64,000 nt of DNA from Actinacidiphila oryziradicis (GTDB lineage: Bacteria; Actinomycetota; Actinomycetes; Streptomycetales; Streptomycetaceae). The position numbers and the translations under genes are program-made. The first letter of the stretch is position 1. Each line of letters begins with the position of its first letter. The stretch is taken from assembly GCF_005047355.1 (NCBI RefSeq), contig NZ_SUMC01000021.1, positions 62,001 to 126,000 on the forward strand. The letters are read 5' to 3'. Positions 1 to 7,522 of this stretch are shown here, one piece after another. A model generated the notes under the pieces. It was not told where the DNA came from and did not search any database. It was given only the letters and a program-made list of their open reading frames with translations.

Positions 1-121
1 CGGTCGCCGGACCTCCTTGACGTGAGTGGGTTCGATCACTCTAGGGCCTGGCCACGTCCCCGATTGATCTCAGTTCGCACAAGGCTTACGTAGATCAACA
101 ACTCCGCGGTATGCTTTCGCC

Positions 122-1405
122 ATGGTTCACCATGGAGAGCTCCCCATCGAGGTCGGCGCCAGTGTCGAGCTGTTCACCGGCGGCGGCGGACTGGCAATGG
201 CACTGCACGAGGCGGGCTTCCGGCACCTTGTGGTCAACGAGTTCGCCAAGCGCGCCTGCGAGACCTTGCGCAGCAACGTCGCCGTGGACCGCAAGGGGGA
301 GGACCACGTGCCCCAAGGGATGAGCGACCCCTGGCCGCTCATCGAGGGCGACGTCCGCTCGGTGGAGTTCGCCTACCTCCGCGACAGGGTCGACGTGATC
401 GCCGGCGGTCCGCCCTGCCAGCCCTTCAGCCTCGGGGGCGCGCACAAGGGCGACGACGACGAGCGCAACATGTTCCCCGAGCTCTTCCGCGTCGTCCGGG
501 AGACCCGCCCCAAGGCAATCATTTGCGAGAACGTTCGCGGACTGCTCCGAGCGTCCTTCCGCCCCTACTTCGACTACATCTTGCGTGAGCTGGCGCTGCC
601 CTTCGAGGAACGAAGGCCCGGCGCCACCTGGACCGAGCACGACGAGTATCTGCGTGCCAGGGACGCACTCATCCCCCAGGACTCCCCCCAGCGGTACATC
701 GTGACGCCGATGCCGGTCAACGCCGCCGACTTCGGTGTCCCGCAGGTCCGCAACCGCGTCATCATCGTGGCCTTCCGCGCCGACCTTGGAATCAACCGGG
801 AGACCTGGCAACGGGACTTCATGCCCCAGCCCACCCACTCCGAAAACGCGCTCCACCTGTCCATGAGGGACAGCTCCTACTGGCGGCGTCACCGTGTCCC
901 GGCCGACGCCCGTAAGCGCGCCATGGACGCCTTGCCCCAACGCCCGGCCAAGGATGACGGCCTGAAGCCTTGGCGGACGCTGCGGGACGCCTTGTATGGG
1001 AATCCTGACCGCCCTTGGGAGCCCGCACTTCCCACTGACCTCCTGGAGAAGAAGGAGCACCGGGACCCTCGCTTCGTCCACCACCAGGGCTGGCCCGGCG
1101 CCCGCGTCTACGCCGGCCACACACCCAACGTCCTCGACCGGCCAGCCAAAACCGTCAAAGCAGGCGTGCACGGTGTCCCTGGCGGCGAGTCCGTCATGCT
1201 CCTGGACGACACCACACATCGCTACATGACAGTGCGCGAGACCGCCCGTGTCATGACCTTCCCCGACTGGTGGCGCCTGGAGGGACCCCGAGGAGAGCAG
1301 ATGCGCCAGCTCGGCAACGCCGTCCCCGTCCAATTGGGCAAGGTCTTCGCCGAGGCAGTCGTACAAGCCCTGCGCTCGGTCAACGCCCTGTCCGCCAGCG
1401 ACTGA
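122..1405 (+). CDS. C5-cytosine DNA methyltransferase (Dcm/M.HpaII type)
   Basis: Adds a methyl group from S-adenosylmethionine to C5 of cytosine in a specific duplex site. Ordered C5-MTase motifs are visible in the 427 residues: motif I ELFTGGGGLAMAL near residue 16, catalytic motif IV GGPPCQPFS near residue 98, motif VI CENVRG, motif VIII QVRNRVIIVAFR, and the C-terminal motif X RQLGNAVPVQLGKV. The stretch between motifs VIII and X should be the target-recognition domain. Nineteen bases downstream begins a Vsr gene, and no restriction endonuclease is visible, so it acts as a solitary methyltransferase in what is shown. The recognition sequence cannot be read from the protein. Confidence 0.95.
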   Translation: MVHHGELPIEVGASVELFTGGGGLAMALHEAGFRHLVVNEFAKRACETLRSNVAVDRKGEDHVPQGMSDPWPLIEGDVRSVEFAYLRDRVDVIAGGPPCQPFSLGGAHKGDDDERNMFPELFRVVRETRPKAIICENVRGLLRASFRPYFDYILRELALPFEERRPGATWTEHDEYLRARDALIPQDSPQRYIVTPMPVNAADFGVPQVRNRVIIVAFRADLGINRETWQRDFMPQPTHSENALHLSMRDSSYWRRHRVPADARKRAMDALPQRPAKDDGLKPWRTLRDALYGNPDRPWEPALPTDLLEKKEHRDPRFVHHQGWPGARVYAGHTPNVLDRPAKTVKAGVHGVPGGESVMLLDDTTHRYMTVRETARVMTFPDWWRLEGPRGEQMRQLGNAVPVQLGKVFAEAVVQALRSVNALSASD

Positions 1406-1424
1406 GCCGGACGAGGAACCGATC

Positions 1425-2201
1425 ATGGCGCGCACCTGGAACGACCGGCTCCCTCCGGAACAGTCGTGGAAACCCCGCAAAGGCATGACCGCCGCCCTCA
1501 GGACGGCCGAGCAGGACAAGGCCGCCAGTGGCCCCGAGTACCGCCGCGTTCCCCTCCCGAACGGCGGCGACGCCACGGGATCAGTCGCCCTGCGCCTGTA
1601 CCAGCGCACACGTCGGGTGCGCGCCTACCTGCGCTGGTCTGAGCACGGCCGTACTCGTGAGCGGTATATCGGGGAGGTCCGGCAGGCCACCCGGGCGGCC
1701 AACTTGGCCGACGCCTGGGCTCTCGCACGGCAACGCGGCCTGACACTCGTCCCCCGAGTCGGTGTCGAACCCCAGTCCTGGGCGTCCTCGCCAGCCGTCC
1801 GCGCGGTCATGCGCGCCAACCGCGGGCGGGACACGAAGCCCGAGATGCTGCTCCGATCTCAACTGCACCGCATGGGACTGCGCTACCGCGTGGCCGTGCG
1901 CCCGCTGTCACAGGTACGCCGCACGGCCGACGTGGTATTCACCAAGGCCAAAGTCGCGGTCTTCGTCGACGGCTGCTACTGGCATGGATGCCCAGAGCAC
2001 CACCGGCCAGCAACAAAGAACGCGGCCTTCTGGTCCGAGAAGATCGCTGGTAACAAGAGCCGCGACGCCGAAACGGACCAACTCCTCATCAATGCCGGAT
2101 GGACCGTCATCCGAATCTGGGAGCACGAATCCCCTGACGCCGCTGCCGCGACGGTGGCAGCCGCCGTCAAGAGCCGAGAAAGTGATACGACGGGTCCCTG
2201 A
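1425..2201 (+). CDS. vsr: Vsr-type mismatch endonuclease with N-terminal extension
   Basis: Very short patch repair nucleases nick beside T:G mismatches left when 5-methylcytosine deaminates. The C-terminal half (from about residue 115) carries the family signature: RANRGRDTKPEMLLRSQLH, then DVVFTKAKVAVFVDGCYWHG (catalytic Asp and the WHGC zinc/active-site region), then AGWTVIRIWEHE. Typical Vsr proteins are about 135-150 residues. This one has 258 and carries about 110 extra N-terminal residues with a basic patch around QRTRRVRAYLRW that I do not recognise. The gene follows the methyltransferase by 19 bases with an acgagga ribosome site, so the pair is probably one operon protecting methylated sites. 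Confidence 0.92.
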   Translation: MARTWNDRLPPEQSWKPRKGMTAALRTAEQDKAASGPEYRRVPLPNGGDATGSVALRLYQRTRRVRAYLRWSEHGRTRERYIGEVRQATRAANLADAWALARQRGLTLVPRVGVEPQSWASSPAVRAVMRANRGRDTKPEMLLRSQLHRMGLRYRVAVRPLSQVRRTADVVFTKAKVAVFVDGCYWHGCPEHHRPATKNAAFWSEKIAGNKSRDAETDQLLINAGWTVIRIWEHESPDAAAATVAAAVKSRESDTTGP

Positions 2202-2485
2202 CCTGGGCCGAAGCGACGGCATGATGCCCCATGCCCTCCCGCCCGATCGGCACGCCGCGTCGCCTCGATGCGGACAGCCAGCGGTGCCCACCCGTCCCCG
2301 GCGCGTCTCGCCTCATACTCTCGGGCCCACCCGGGCCGATCTGTCTGGATGAGCAAAGGAGCGGGCGGCCTGGAAGGTGAGCACTCCGTCACGCAACGCA
2401 AGGATTCAATCGGGCGAGGCGCGACCTCGCAGGTGCCGTTAGCCTGGTGCGTACCAGGTGAGCGAATCGGGAGTGTGCTCAGGGA
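2202..2485. promoter_or_regulatory. Intergenic control region of the GntR-Nudix gene
   Basis: This 284-bp gap holds no credible gene. Its main feature is a palindromic operator at 2443-2458, annotated separately, about 30 bp before the GntR-Nudix start. Scattered antisense and out-of-frame reading here lacks a ribosome site or family motif. Confidence 0.5.
2443..2458. promoter_or_regulatory. GntR-type operator, site 3 (autoregulatory)
   Basis: CCTGGTGCGTACCAGG is a near-perfect palindrome. It shares CTGGTGCG.ACCAG with the two operator copies ahead of the transfer operon at 4569-4609. It lies 28 bp before the GntR-Nudix ATG, the usual place for autorepression. Binding by that protein is an inference. 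Confidence 0.72.
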
Positions 2486-3292
2486 ATGGGACCGAAGACC
2501 GCGCGGGTTGACCGGACGATCCGGGAGTGGATCGCTACGGGGAAGCTGTCGCCGGGCGACAAGCTGCCGTCTGAGCGCACGTTGACCCAAGAGTTGGACA
2601 TCGGACGCACTGCCCTGCGCCAGGTTCTCGCACGGCTCGTGGCTGAGAGCGTGCTTGAGGTACGGGGGCGCAGTTCCTACCGGGTGCCCGATCGCGACGT
2701 GCCCGGCACGGCGGTGAGCGTTACCCCGCCGGCCAGGCTGGACCCGTGGCAGATCCATGGCGAGCGAACCCTGTACGACAACCGATGGGTAAAGCTAACG
2801 CTAGTTGACGTAGAGCCGCCCGGCGTTGAGCGGTTCGAGCATCACGTCGTACGGCTAGATCACGTCGCCATCGCGGCCGTGATGGATGAGCACGACCGCG
2901 TGCTCATGCTCTGGCGCTACCGCTTCGTACCTCAACAGTGGGGATGGGAGCTCCCGGGCGGCATCGTGGACCAGGGCGAGGACGCTATGGCGTGCGCGCT
3001 GCGCGAAGTCGAGGAGGAGACGGGCTGGCGACCTGACTCCCTTGAGCACGTCGTCACCTATCAGCCGGTGGTCGGCATGGTGGACTCGCCTCACGCCATC
3101 TTCGTTGGGCACGGTGCGCAGCACGTCGGGGAACCGACGGACGTGGAAGAGGCGGGGCGCGTGGCGTGGGTACCGTTGGCGGACATTCCCGGGCTCATGG
3201 CTCGTGGTGAACTGATGGGGTCGGGCACCCTGGTTGCCCTCCTGCACATCCTCGCGTCACGTCGGGGAACGGCGCCTACAGCCGCGCCGTGA
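2486..3292 (+). CDS. GntR repressor fused to Nudix hydrolase (KorSA-Pif-like)
   Basis: The 268-residue protein has two domains. Residues 1-70 form a GntR winged helix (IREWIATGKLSPGDKLPSER, then RTALRQVLARLVAE). Residues about 95-260 form a Nudix fold with an intact box, GGIVDQGED followed by REVEEETGW (GX5EX7REVXEEXG), near residue 158. In pSAM2, the GntR repressor KorSA silences transfer and the Nudix protein Pif blocks redundant transfer between donors; they are separate adjacent genes there. Here one chain appears to combine repressor and immunity roles. The gene runs convergently into the downstream HTH regulator and overlaps it by 17 bp. The function is assigned by domains and context, and the Nudix substrate is unknown. 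Confidence 0.88.
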   Translation: MGPKTARVDRTIREWIATGKLSPGDKLPSERTLTQELDIGRTALRQVLARLVAESVLEVRGRSSYRVPDRDVPGTAVSVTPPARLDPWQIHGERTLYDNRWVKLTLVDVEPPGVERFEHHVVRLDHVAIAAVMDEHDRVLMLWRYRFVPQQWGWELPGGIVDQGEDAMACALREVEEETGWRPDSLEHVVTYQPVVGMVDSPHAIFVGHGAQHVGEPTDVEEAGRVAWVPLADIPGLMARGELMGSGTLVALLHILASRRGTAPTAAP

Positions 3293-4409
3293 GCTGTTCG
3301 ATACGCCGGCGGTAGCGCACCGAGCCCGTGCGGTTGGCAACCAAACGGGCTGCGCGCAGGTGCTCTTGGGCCTGCGCATACTCCTCACGGGCGAGGTGCG
3401 CCGTGGCGAGGTCGAGGCGCAGGCCGGCGGAGGCCCTGACGAATGTGGGGTCCTGGGTGCCGAGGGCATCGTAGAGGCTGCTCACCGCGTCGTCGTCGCC
3501 GAGCAGGGCGAGCGCATGGCCGCGCCAACGGGCCAGGTGTCCGGTGTTGAGGAAGATGCTCAACATATCGGGGTCGCGTGCCTCCTCACCGTCAGGGAGG
3601 TGCGCGTCCGCCAGTTCGAGGGCCTGCCGGCACTCTTTCGGCTTTCCGGCCCTCGCGCACAGTTCGGCTTCGCCGGCGAATAGCCAGGCCCGGAGCCGTG
3701 GCGACATCTGCCCGCCGCCTACCCGCTGGGCACCCCGCATCAGCTCCAACGCCATCTCTGGCCGCCCTGCTTCGTCCAGAACGTAGGCCTGTTCCGCCAT
3801 GGCGTGCGCTAGGTACATGGGCTCTTCGGCCTCTTGGGCGGCCCGCTTGCCTAGTTCGTAGTGCCGCCACGCCCGCTCTACGGCGCCAACGTCCAGCGCT
3901 TGCCAGGCTGCCAAGGTTGCAGCCCCTGCGAGTGCGAGTGCGACAGGGCGGCGCGTGTCGGGAAGCACCGCGAACGTCAGTGCTTCTTCCAGCGTCGCCA
4001 GATGCCCGGTCATCTGGTCCACCAGGCTCACAGCGCCCATCTGACGGTCCATCGTACGTAGCAACTCGGTTTGATCCATGAACGTCTTGACCATGGTCAG
4101 GCTGACGTTCCGTGCCGAGTCGATGCAGCCCAGTAGCTCGTCATACCCGCCCGCGGTACTGGGCGCGTCCAGCTGGCCGCGCCGCCCCGAGAGTTCGGCG
4201 TGCGTCACACCGAGCAGGGCACGCAGGATGGACGCGTACCGCTCTGAGAGCGACCGCCGACCGTTCTCCCACTCCGAGAGGTAGACCCGCAGGCTCGCCG
4301 TAGAGGCGATGTCGAGCATGTGCTGACGAGCGTGGCGCTCAATCTCGCGCACAAGGCGTTCCTGGGACCACCCTCGCGCGGTCCGCGCTTCTCGCAATCC
4401 TGCGCTCAC
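3276..4409 (-). CDS. XRE-family HTH regulator with TPR-like C-terminal region
   Basis: A DNA-binding regulator. The N-terminal HTH (LREARTARGWSQERLVREIE, then YLSEWENGRRSLSERYASIL) spans about residues 5-70. The remaining 300 residues are Ala/Leu-rich helical hairpins such as AWRHYELGKRAAQEAEEPMY and QAQEHLRAARLVANR, resembling tetratricopeptide repeats of Streptomyces regulators. I chose the GTG at 4409 because AGGAGGAG lies 6-7 bases upstream; a longer frame to 4454 has no ribosome site. It faces away from the transfer operon, with a perfect inverted repeat at 4481-4503 in its upstream region as a candidate operator. The regulated genes are unknown, but conjugation control is likely from position. 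Confidence 0.85.
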   Translation of the reverse strand: MSAGLREARTARGWSQERLVREIERHARQHMLDIASTASLRVYLSEWENGRRSLSERYASILRALLGVTHAELSGRRGQLDAPSTAGGYDELLGCIDSARNVSLTMVKTFMDQTELLRTMDRQMGAVSLVDQMTGHLATLEEALTFAVLPDTRRPVALALAGAATLAAWQALDVGAVERAWRHYELGKRAAQEAEEPMYLAHAMAEQAYVLDEAGRPEMALELMRGAQRVGGGQMSPRLRAWLFAGEAELCARAGKPKECRQALELADAHLPDGEEARDPDMLSIFLNTGHLARWRGHALALLGDDDAVSSLYDALGTQDPTFVRASAGLRLDLATAHLAREEYAQAQEHLRAARLVANRTGSVRYRRRIEQLTARL

Positions 4410-4480
4410 GCGTGCTCCTCCTGCCGCTGCTGCGGTGACCACTACCAACAGCATGCCTCACGTTCTCGCAGGTCGTCAGA

Positions 4481-4503
4481 GGTTAACCCGCTTTGGGTTA
4501 ACC
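4481..4503. promoter_or_regulatory. Inverted repeat GGTTAACCC-N5-GGGTTAACC
   Basis: Two perfect 9-bp arms are separated by GCTTT, and each arm contains the symmetric GTTAAC. It lies about 72-94 bp upstream of the HTH regulator start and about 60 bp upstream of the transfer promoter on the other side. It differs from the GntR-type palindrome, so a second regulator, probably the HTH protein itself, is the likely ligand. Confidence 0.6.
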
Positions 4504-4563
4504 CCTGTTGGCTACCGGCCGGGTGCACGGGGGGCTTCTCTGGGAGGCGTCACAGGGAAGCCC

Positions 4564-4591
4564 TTGACATCTGGTGCGCACCAGATAGAGA
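4564..4591 (+). promoter_or_regulatory. Probable sigma-70-like promoter of the transfer operon
   Basis: A perfect -35 hexamer TTGACA (4564-4569) is followed after 16 bp by TAGAGA (4586-4591), a fair -10. The entire spacer is operator site 1, so repressor binding would block RNA polymerase directly. The start of transcription is not determined. Confidence 0.62.
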
Positions 4592-4609
4592 CTTCTGGTG
4601 CGCACCAGA
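4569..4609. promoter_or_regulatory. Tandem GntR-type operators, sites 1 and 2
   Basis: ATCTGGTGCGCACCAGAT (4569-4586) and TCTGGTGCGCACCAGA (4594-4609) are perfect palindromes sharing a 16-bp core, with centres 24 bp apart. Site 1 fills the -35/-10 spacer and site 2 covers the likely start point. A near-copy lies before the GntR-Nudix gene at 2443-2458. This fits repression of transfer genes by a KorSA-like protein. Confidence 0.8.
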
Positions 4610-4844
4610 TGGGGCGTCTTGGTCAACTGACCAGGGCCTCTCTGTCGGTGCTCAACAACAGGGGATGTCACCCACACGGTCACCCGGACCAGAACACGGG
4701 AGGTCACGCAGGCACCTAGCCGCCTGGACCTACGCAGATGGGGGTCACATCCCGGGCGCCGAAGAACCGCTTCGCAGGCGGATGACCAAAGAACTAGGAA
4801 CCCAAAACCCAAGCCATTACAGGGCCCACGTCGCCATCACGGGC

Positions 4845-4874
4845 GCGGCCCCGGTGCTGACACACCGGGGCCGC
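4845..4874 (+). promoter_or_regulatory. GC-rich leader hairpin before the transfer operon
   Basis: GCGGCCCCGGTG (4845-4856) and CACCGGGGCCGC (4863-4874) pair perfectly around a 6-nt loop, 34 nt before the DUF6284 ATG. There is no U-tract, so it may be a factor-independent terminator of Streptomyces type, an attenuator or an mRNA-stabilising element. Confidence 0.55.
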
Positions 4875-4908
4875 TGTTCGGGCCGTCCCTTCGAGAGGAC
4901 TACGACCC

Positions 4909-5181
4909 ATGAGCAACATCGTTCCTGATCAGGAGGCTGTTACCGCCTCCGATTTCGACCGCGAGCCGACCGAGGCCGAGCTTGCCGACATCGACCTTGA
5001 GATGCCCGTCATCCTCGCCGAAGTCGAGCTGCTGGATGTACAGATCAGCCTGTTGGACCGTCCGCTGCACCCGATCAACTGGCGTCGGCTGCGGCGGGCG
5101 GAACACCGCCTGCTCGCCGCACGCTCCTGGCTCGCCGCCGCCGAGACCGAGCTTGCTCAGTTCCTGGGGGCCAGGGCATGA
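4909..5181 (+). CDS. DUF6284 family protein, first gene of transfer operon
   Basis: A 90-residue acidic, mostly helical protein (EPTEAELADIDLEMPVILAE, then LHPINWRRLRRAEHRLLAAR). It matches the DUF6284 small proteins that commonly head AICE transfer operons in Streptomyces. No membrane segment or catalytic motif is visible, and the role is unknown. It has an aggactacgaccc leader before the ATG, and its stop overlaps the next start as ATGA, implying translational coupling. Confidence 0.8.
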   Translation: MSNIVPDQEAVTASDFDREPTEAELADIDLEMPVILAEVELLDVQISLLDRPLHPINWRRLRRAEHRLLAARSWLAAAETELAQFLGARA

Positions 5182-5366
5182 ACATCTCTTCCCCACGCGG
5201 ACTGGCGCTGGTGCTGGTCATGCTCGGCAGTGTCATCGCCGTCACGGGTTCCGTGAGCGCCCTGGTGACCGGCGACCGGCACCTGATGGGCATCGCCGCT
5301 GTCGGGTTCGCCGTGCAGTTCGCCGGATGGGTCCTGCACGGCCGCCGGAACGGCGGTGCGCGATGA
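5178..5366 (+). CDS. Small two-helix membrane protein
   Basis: Sixty-two residues with two hydrophobic stretches (GLALVLVMLGSVIAVTGSVS and MGIAAVGFAVQFAGWVLH) separated by a short charged loop and ending in basic residues, so it should sit in the membrane as a hairpin. Start and stop both overlap neighbours by 4 bp. Position suggests an Spd-like accessory of plasmid spread, but no family is certain. Confidence 0.72.
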   Translation: MNISSPRGLALVLVMLGSVIAVTGSVSALVTGDRHLMGIAAVGFAVQFAGWVLHGRRNGGAR

Positions 5367-6007
5367 GCACCCTGATATCCGCCGCCACGATGGCCGGCCC
5401 GCTCGCCGCCGGCTGGTCCGTCCACACGCTGTGGATGCGCCGCCGGATCGAAGCGGCGCGGCGCGACCCGCTCACTGGCCTGCTGACCCGCGACGGCTTC
5501 ACCAAACGTGCCGAGTGGCTGATGAACCGCACCCCGGTGGCGGTCCTGGTCATCGACCTCGACGGCTTCAAGGCCATCAACGACACCCACGGCCACCACG
5601 CCGGCGACGCGATCCTGACCCAGGCCGCCCGCCGCATCTCCACCACGACCATCGGCGGTGTCCGGGGACGCCTGGGAGGTGACGAGTTCGCCGCCGTCGT
5701 CCCGCTGCCCGACCCCGCCCGCCTGCCAGCGCGGTTGCGGCAGACCCACGAATACCTGACCGCGCCGGTGGACTTCGAGGGTGACGAGCTGCTGATAGGC
5801 GCCTCCATCGGCGGTATCTGGAGCGGCACCTACCCCGTGGACCTCTCGCGGGCACTGCGGCGGGCGGATGAGGCGATGTACGCCGTCAAGCGCACCGGCG
5901 GCGGATGGATGGCCGCCACCAACCCCGAGCCCACCCAGCCCAGCGTCAACGGCCGCCGCGACGGCCGCCCCGGCACCGGCAACGCCCCGGAAGGAGCCAC
6001 ACCATGA
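5363..6007 (+). CDS. GGDEF-domain protein (putative diguanylate cyclase)
   Basis: The 214-residue protein starts with a short hydrophobic segment (LISAATMAGPLAAGWSVHTL), then carries a GGDEF domain: DPLTGLLTRDGF, VLVIDLDGFKAINDTHGHHAGD, and an intact GGDEF motif (GRLGGDEFAAV). The residues that bind metal and GTP are present, so c-di-GMP synthesis is plausible. The inhibitory RxxD site five residues before GGDEF is absent. In Streptomyces, c-di-GMP controls BldD and the developmental switch, so an AICE-borne cyclase could tie transfer to growth stage; this is inference. It overlaps both neighbours by 4 bp in the operon. Confidence 0.9.
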   Translation: MSTLISAATMAGPLAAGWSVHTLWMRRRIEAARRDPLTGLLTRDGFTKRAEWLMNRTPVAVLVIDLDGFKAINDTHGHHAGDAILTQAARRISTTTIGGVRGRLGGDEFAAVVPLPDPARLPARLRQTHEYLTAPVDFEGDELLIGASIGGIWSGTYPVDLSRALRRADEAMYAVKRTGGGWMAATNPEPTQPSVNGRRDGRPGTGNAPEGATP

Positions 6008-7116
6008 CCCCCACACCGGATGCCGCCGTGCGGGCGGCGGTGCCGCCGCTGAGCAGGGCGGAGAAGTTCTTGCTCGGCTTCGCCGCCGTCTTCGGCGTCG
6101 GGGTCGGCGGGATCGGCCTGGTCGCCTCCTTCGCCACTGTCACCGCCGCCGGCGCCCGCTGGGGCTTCGCCACCCCCCAGACGCTCCCGATCGGCATCGA
6201 CACCGCCATCCCCGTCTTCACCGTCGTCAACCTCCTTCTCATCCGAATGGACATGCCCCTGGCATGGGTCCGCTGGGTGCCCTGGGCGCTCACCGGCGTG
6301 ACGTGCTGGCTCAACATCGCCGCCGGACAATCGATGGTGGCCAAGCTCGCGCACGGCACCATGCCTCTGCTGTGGGTGGTCCTCTCCGAGGTCGCCGCCC
6401 ACGTCTACGCCTCCCGCATCGGCGCGGTCACCGGACGCCGGATGGACAAGATCCGCCGCTCCCGCTGGATCCTCGCACCGCTGTCGACCTTCACCCTGTG
6501 GCGCCGCATGACGCTGTGGGAGATCACCTCCTACGACACCGCCCTGACCCGCGAACGCGACCGCCAGTTGGCCCGCGCGGACCTGCGCGAGACCTACGGC
6601 CGCAGGTGGCGGCGATCGACCCCGCGCCGCACCCGCGTCCTGCTCAAGCTAGGCGAACTCGCACCCGCCGCACCGCCCGCGATCGACCAGACCGCAAACC
6701 AGGATCAAACGGCGGCAACGTCCGTAAATCAGTCGGGGTATGACCTGCCCGAATCGACCCCCACACCCGCCGCCCCGGTGGTCGATGCATCGGCCGGCAG
6801 CGTGCCGACCGCCGCCCCGACCGAAGTGGAGGCCGTGGCCGATCGATCGGGCCTTCCCGTCGTCGCGCTCGCGACGACTACGGCGGCGCCGCGTCGGGCG
6901 ACCGGTCGGGTACCGGCCGCCGCCCGCACCCCCCGACCGCGCCGCACCGCCGACCAGCTTCTGCTGGAGGCGCGGGAGGTGACGGCCGGGTGGGAGGACG
7001 ACGCGTTGACCGGTGAGGCGATCCGCAGGGCCCTGCGTACCGCGCCGGACAAGGCCCGTGTGCTGCGCGAGACGCTGAAGGCTGAGCGCGCCGCCGTGGG
7101 CGCTCCGGCGTCGTGA
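6004..7116 (+). CDS. DUF2637 membrane protein
   Basis: The N-terminal half (about residues 18-130) contains four hydrophobic segments (for example FLLGFAAVFGVGVGGIGLVA, IPVFTVVNLLLI, PWALTGVTCWLNIAAG, TMPLLWVVLSEVAAHVYA), the DUF2637 pattern seen next to TraB-like pumps in AICEs. A basic stretch (RDRQLARADLRETYGRRWRR) and a disordered Ala/Pro/Thr linker follow, ending in a helical tail that may bind DNA or partners. The ATG at 6004 overlaps the GGDEF stop. A role as a membrane anchor or pore partner of the DNA pump is inferred from context. Confidence 0.82.
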   Translation: MTPTPDAAVRAAVPPLSRAEKFLLGFAAVFGVGVGGIGLVASFATVTAAGARWGFATPQTLPIGIDTAIPVFTVVNLLLIRMDMPLAWVRWVPWALTGVTCWLNIAAGQSMVAKLAHGTMPLLWVVLSEVAAHVYASRIGAVTGRRMDKIRRSRWILAPLSTFTLWRRMTLWEITSYDTALTRERDRQLARADLRETYGRRWRRSTPRRTRVLLKLGELAPAAPPAIDQTANQDQTAATSVNQSGYDLPESTPTPAAPVVDASAGSVPTAAPTEVEAVADRSGLPVVALATTTAAPRRATGRVPAAARTPRPRRTADQLLLEAREVTAGWEDDALTGEAIRRALRTAPDKARVLRETLKAERAAVGAPAS

Positions 7117-7484
7117 GGTTCTACGACCCGACCGGCGCGAAGTACGGGTTGCCCACTTACCCGTTCCGTCTCGCGCCGGACGAGTACGCCACCCGCCGCC
7201 AGCTGAGGGCGGCCGGCCTGCGGCCGGGCGGGCAGGACGTCGCCGCTCAGCTCATGTGGCGCTCGCGCCGCTACGGCCGCCGCGTCCGCATCGCCTACCT
7301 GTACCGCACCGACCGCGCCAAGCCGGTGCGGCCGATGACGCCCGCGAAGTGGGCCGCCCTGGCCCTGGCGAACGCCGCCCGCCGCGTCTGCCCGCAATGC
7401 CGCACGGATGCCGGATACATCATCTCCACCTCGCTCGGCATGTGCGTGACCTGCGCATTCCCCGAAGAACAGCGCGCCGCATAA
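7113..7484 (+). CDS. RRQRL-motif zinc-binding protein
   Basis: A 123-residue protein with the conserved TRRQLRAAGLRPGG segment near residue 28 that names this AICE family, and a C-terminal four-Cys ribbon (CPQC then CVTC, 15 residues between the pairs) likely to bind zinc. The GTG start overlaps the DUF2637 stop as GTGA. It lies immediately before the DNA pump gene, so an adaptor role in DNA transfer is possible, but no function is known to me. Confidence 0.8.
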   Translation: MRFYDPTGAKYGLPTYPFRLAPDEYATRRQLRAAGLRPGGQDVAAQLMWRSRRYGRRVRIAYLYRTDRAKPVRPMTPAKWAALALANAARRVCPQCRTDAGYIISTSLGMCVTCAFPEEQRAA

Positions 7485-7522
7485 CCCCCTCCCGCCTACT
7501 CGACCTGAGGAGCAGACCAACC

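Larger units (their letters stand above)
4410..4908. promoter_or_regulatory. Divergent control region ahead of the transfer operon
   Basis: About 500 bp without a convincing gene separate the HTH regulator from the transfer operon. In order it holds an inverted repeat (4481-4503), a promoter overlapping two GntR-type palindromes (4564-4609), about 230 bp in which I see nothing clear, and a strong GC hairpin (4845-4874) just before the first transfer gene. The long leader after the promoter (about 300 nt) is unusual for Streptomyces. Confidence 0.7.

Noticed and set aside
1-121. Possible left attachment site of the AICE
   Set aside because: ggttcgatc near base 29 slightly resembles a tRNA T-loop, but the surrounding bases do not match the tRNA-Thr 3' half.
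122-2201. Complete type II restriction-modification system
   Set aside because: Only methyltransferase and Vsr motifs are visible; no restriction endonuclease is present in the window.
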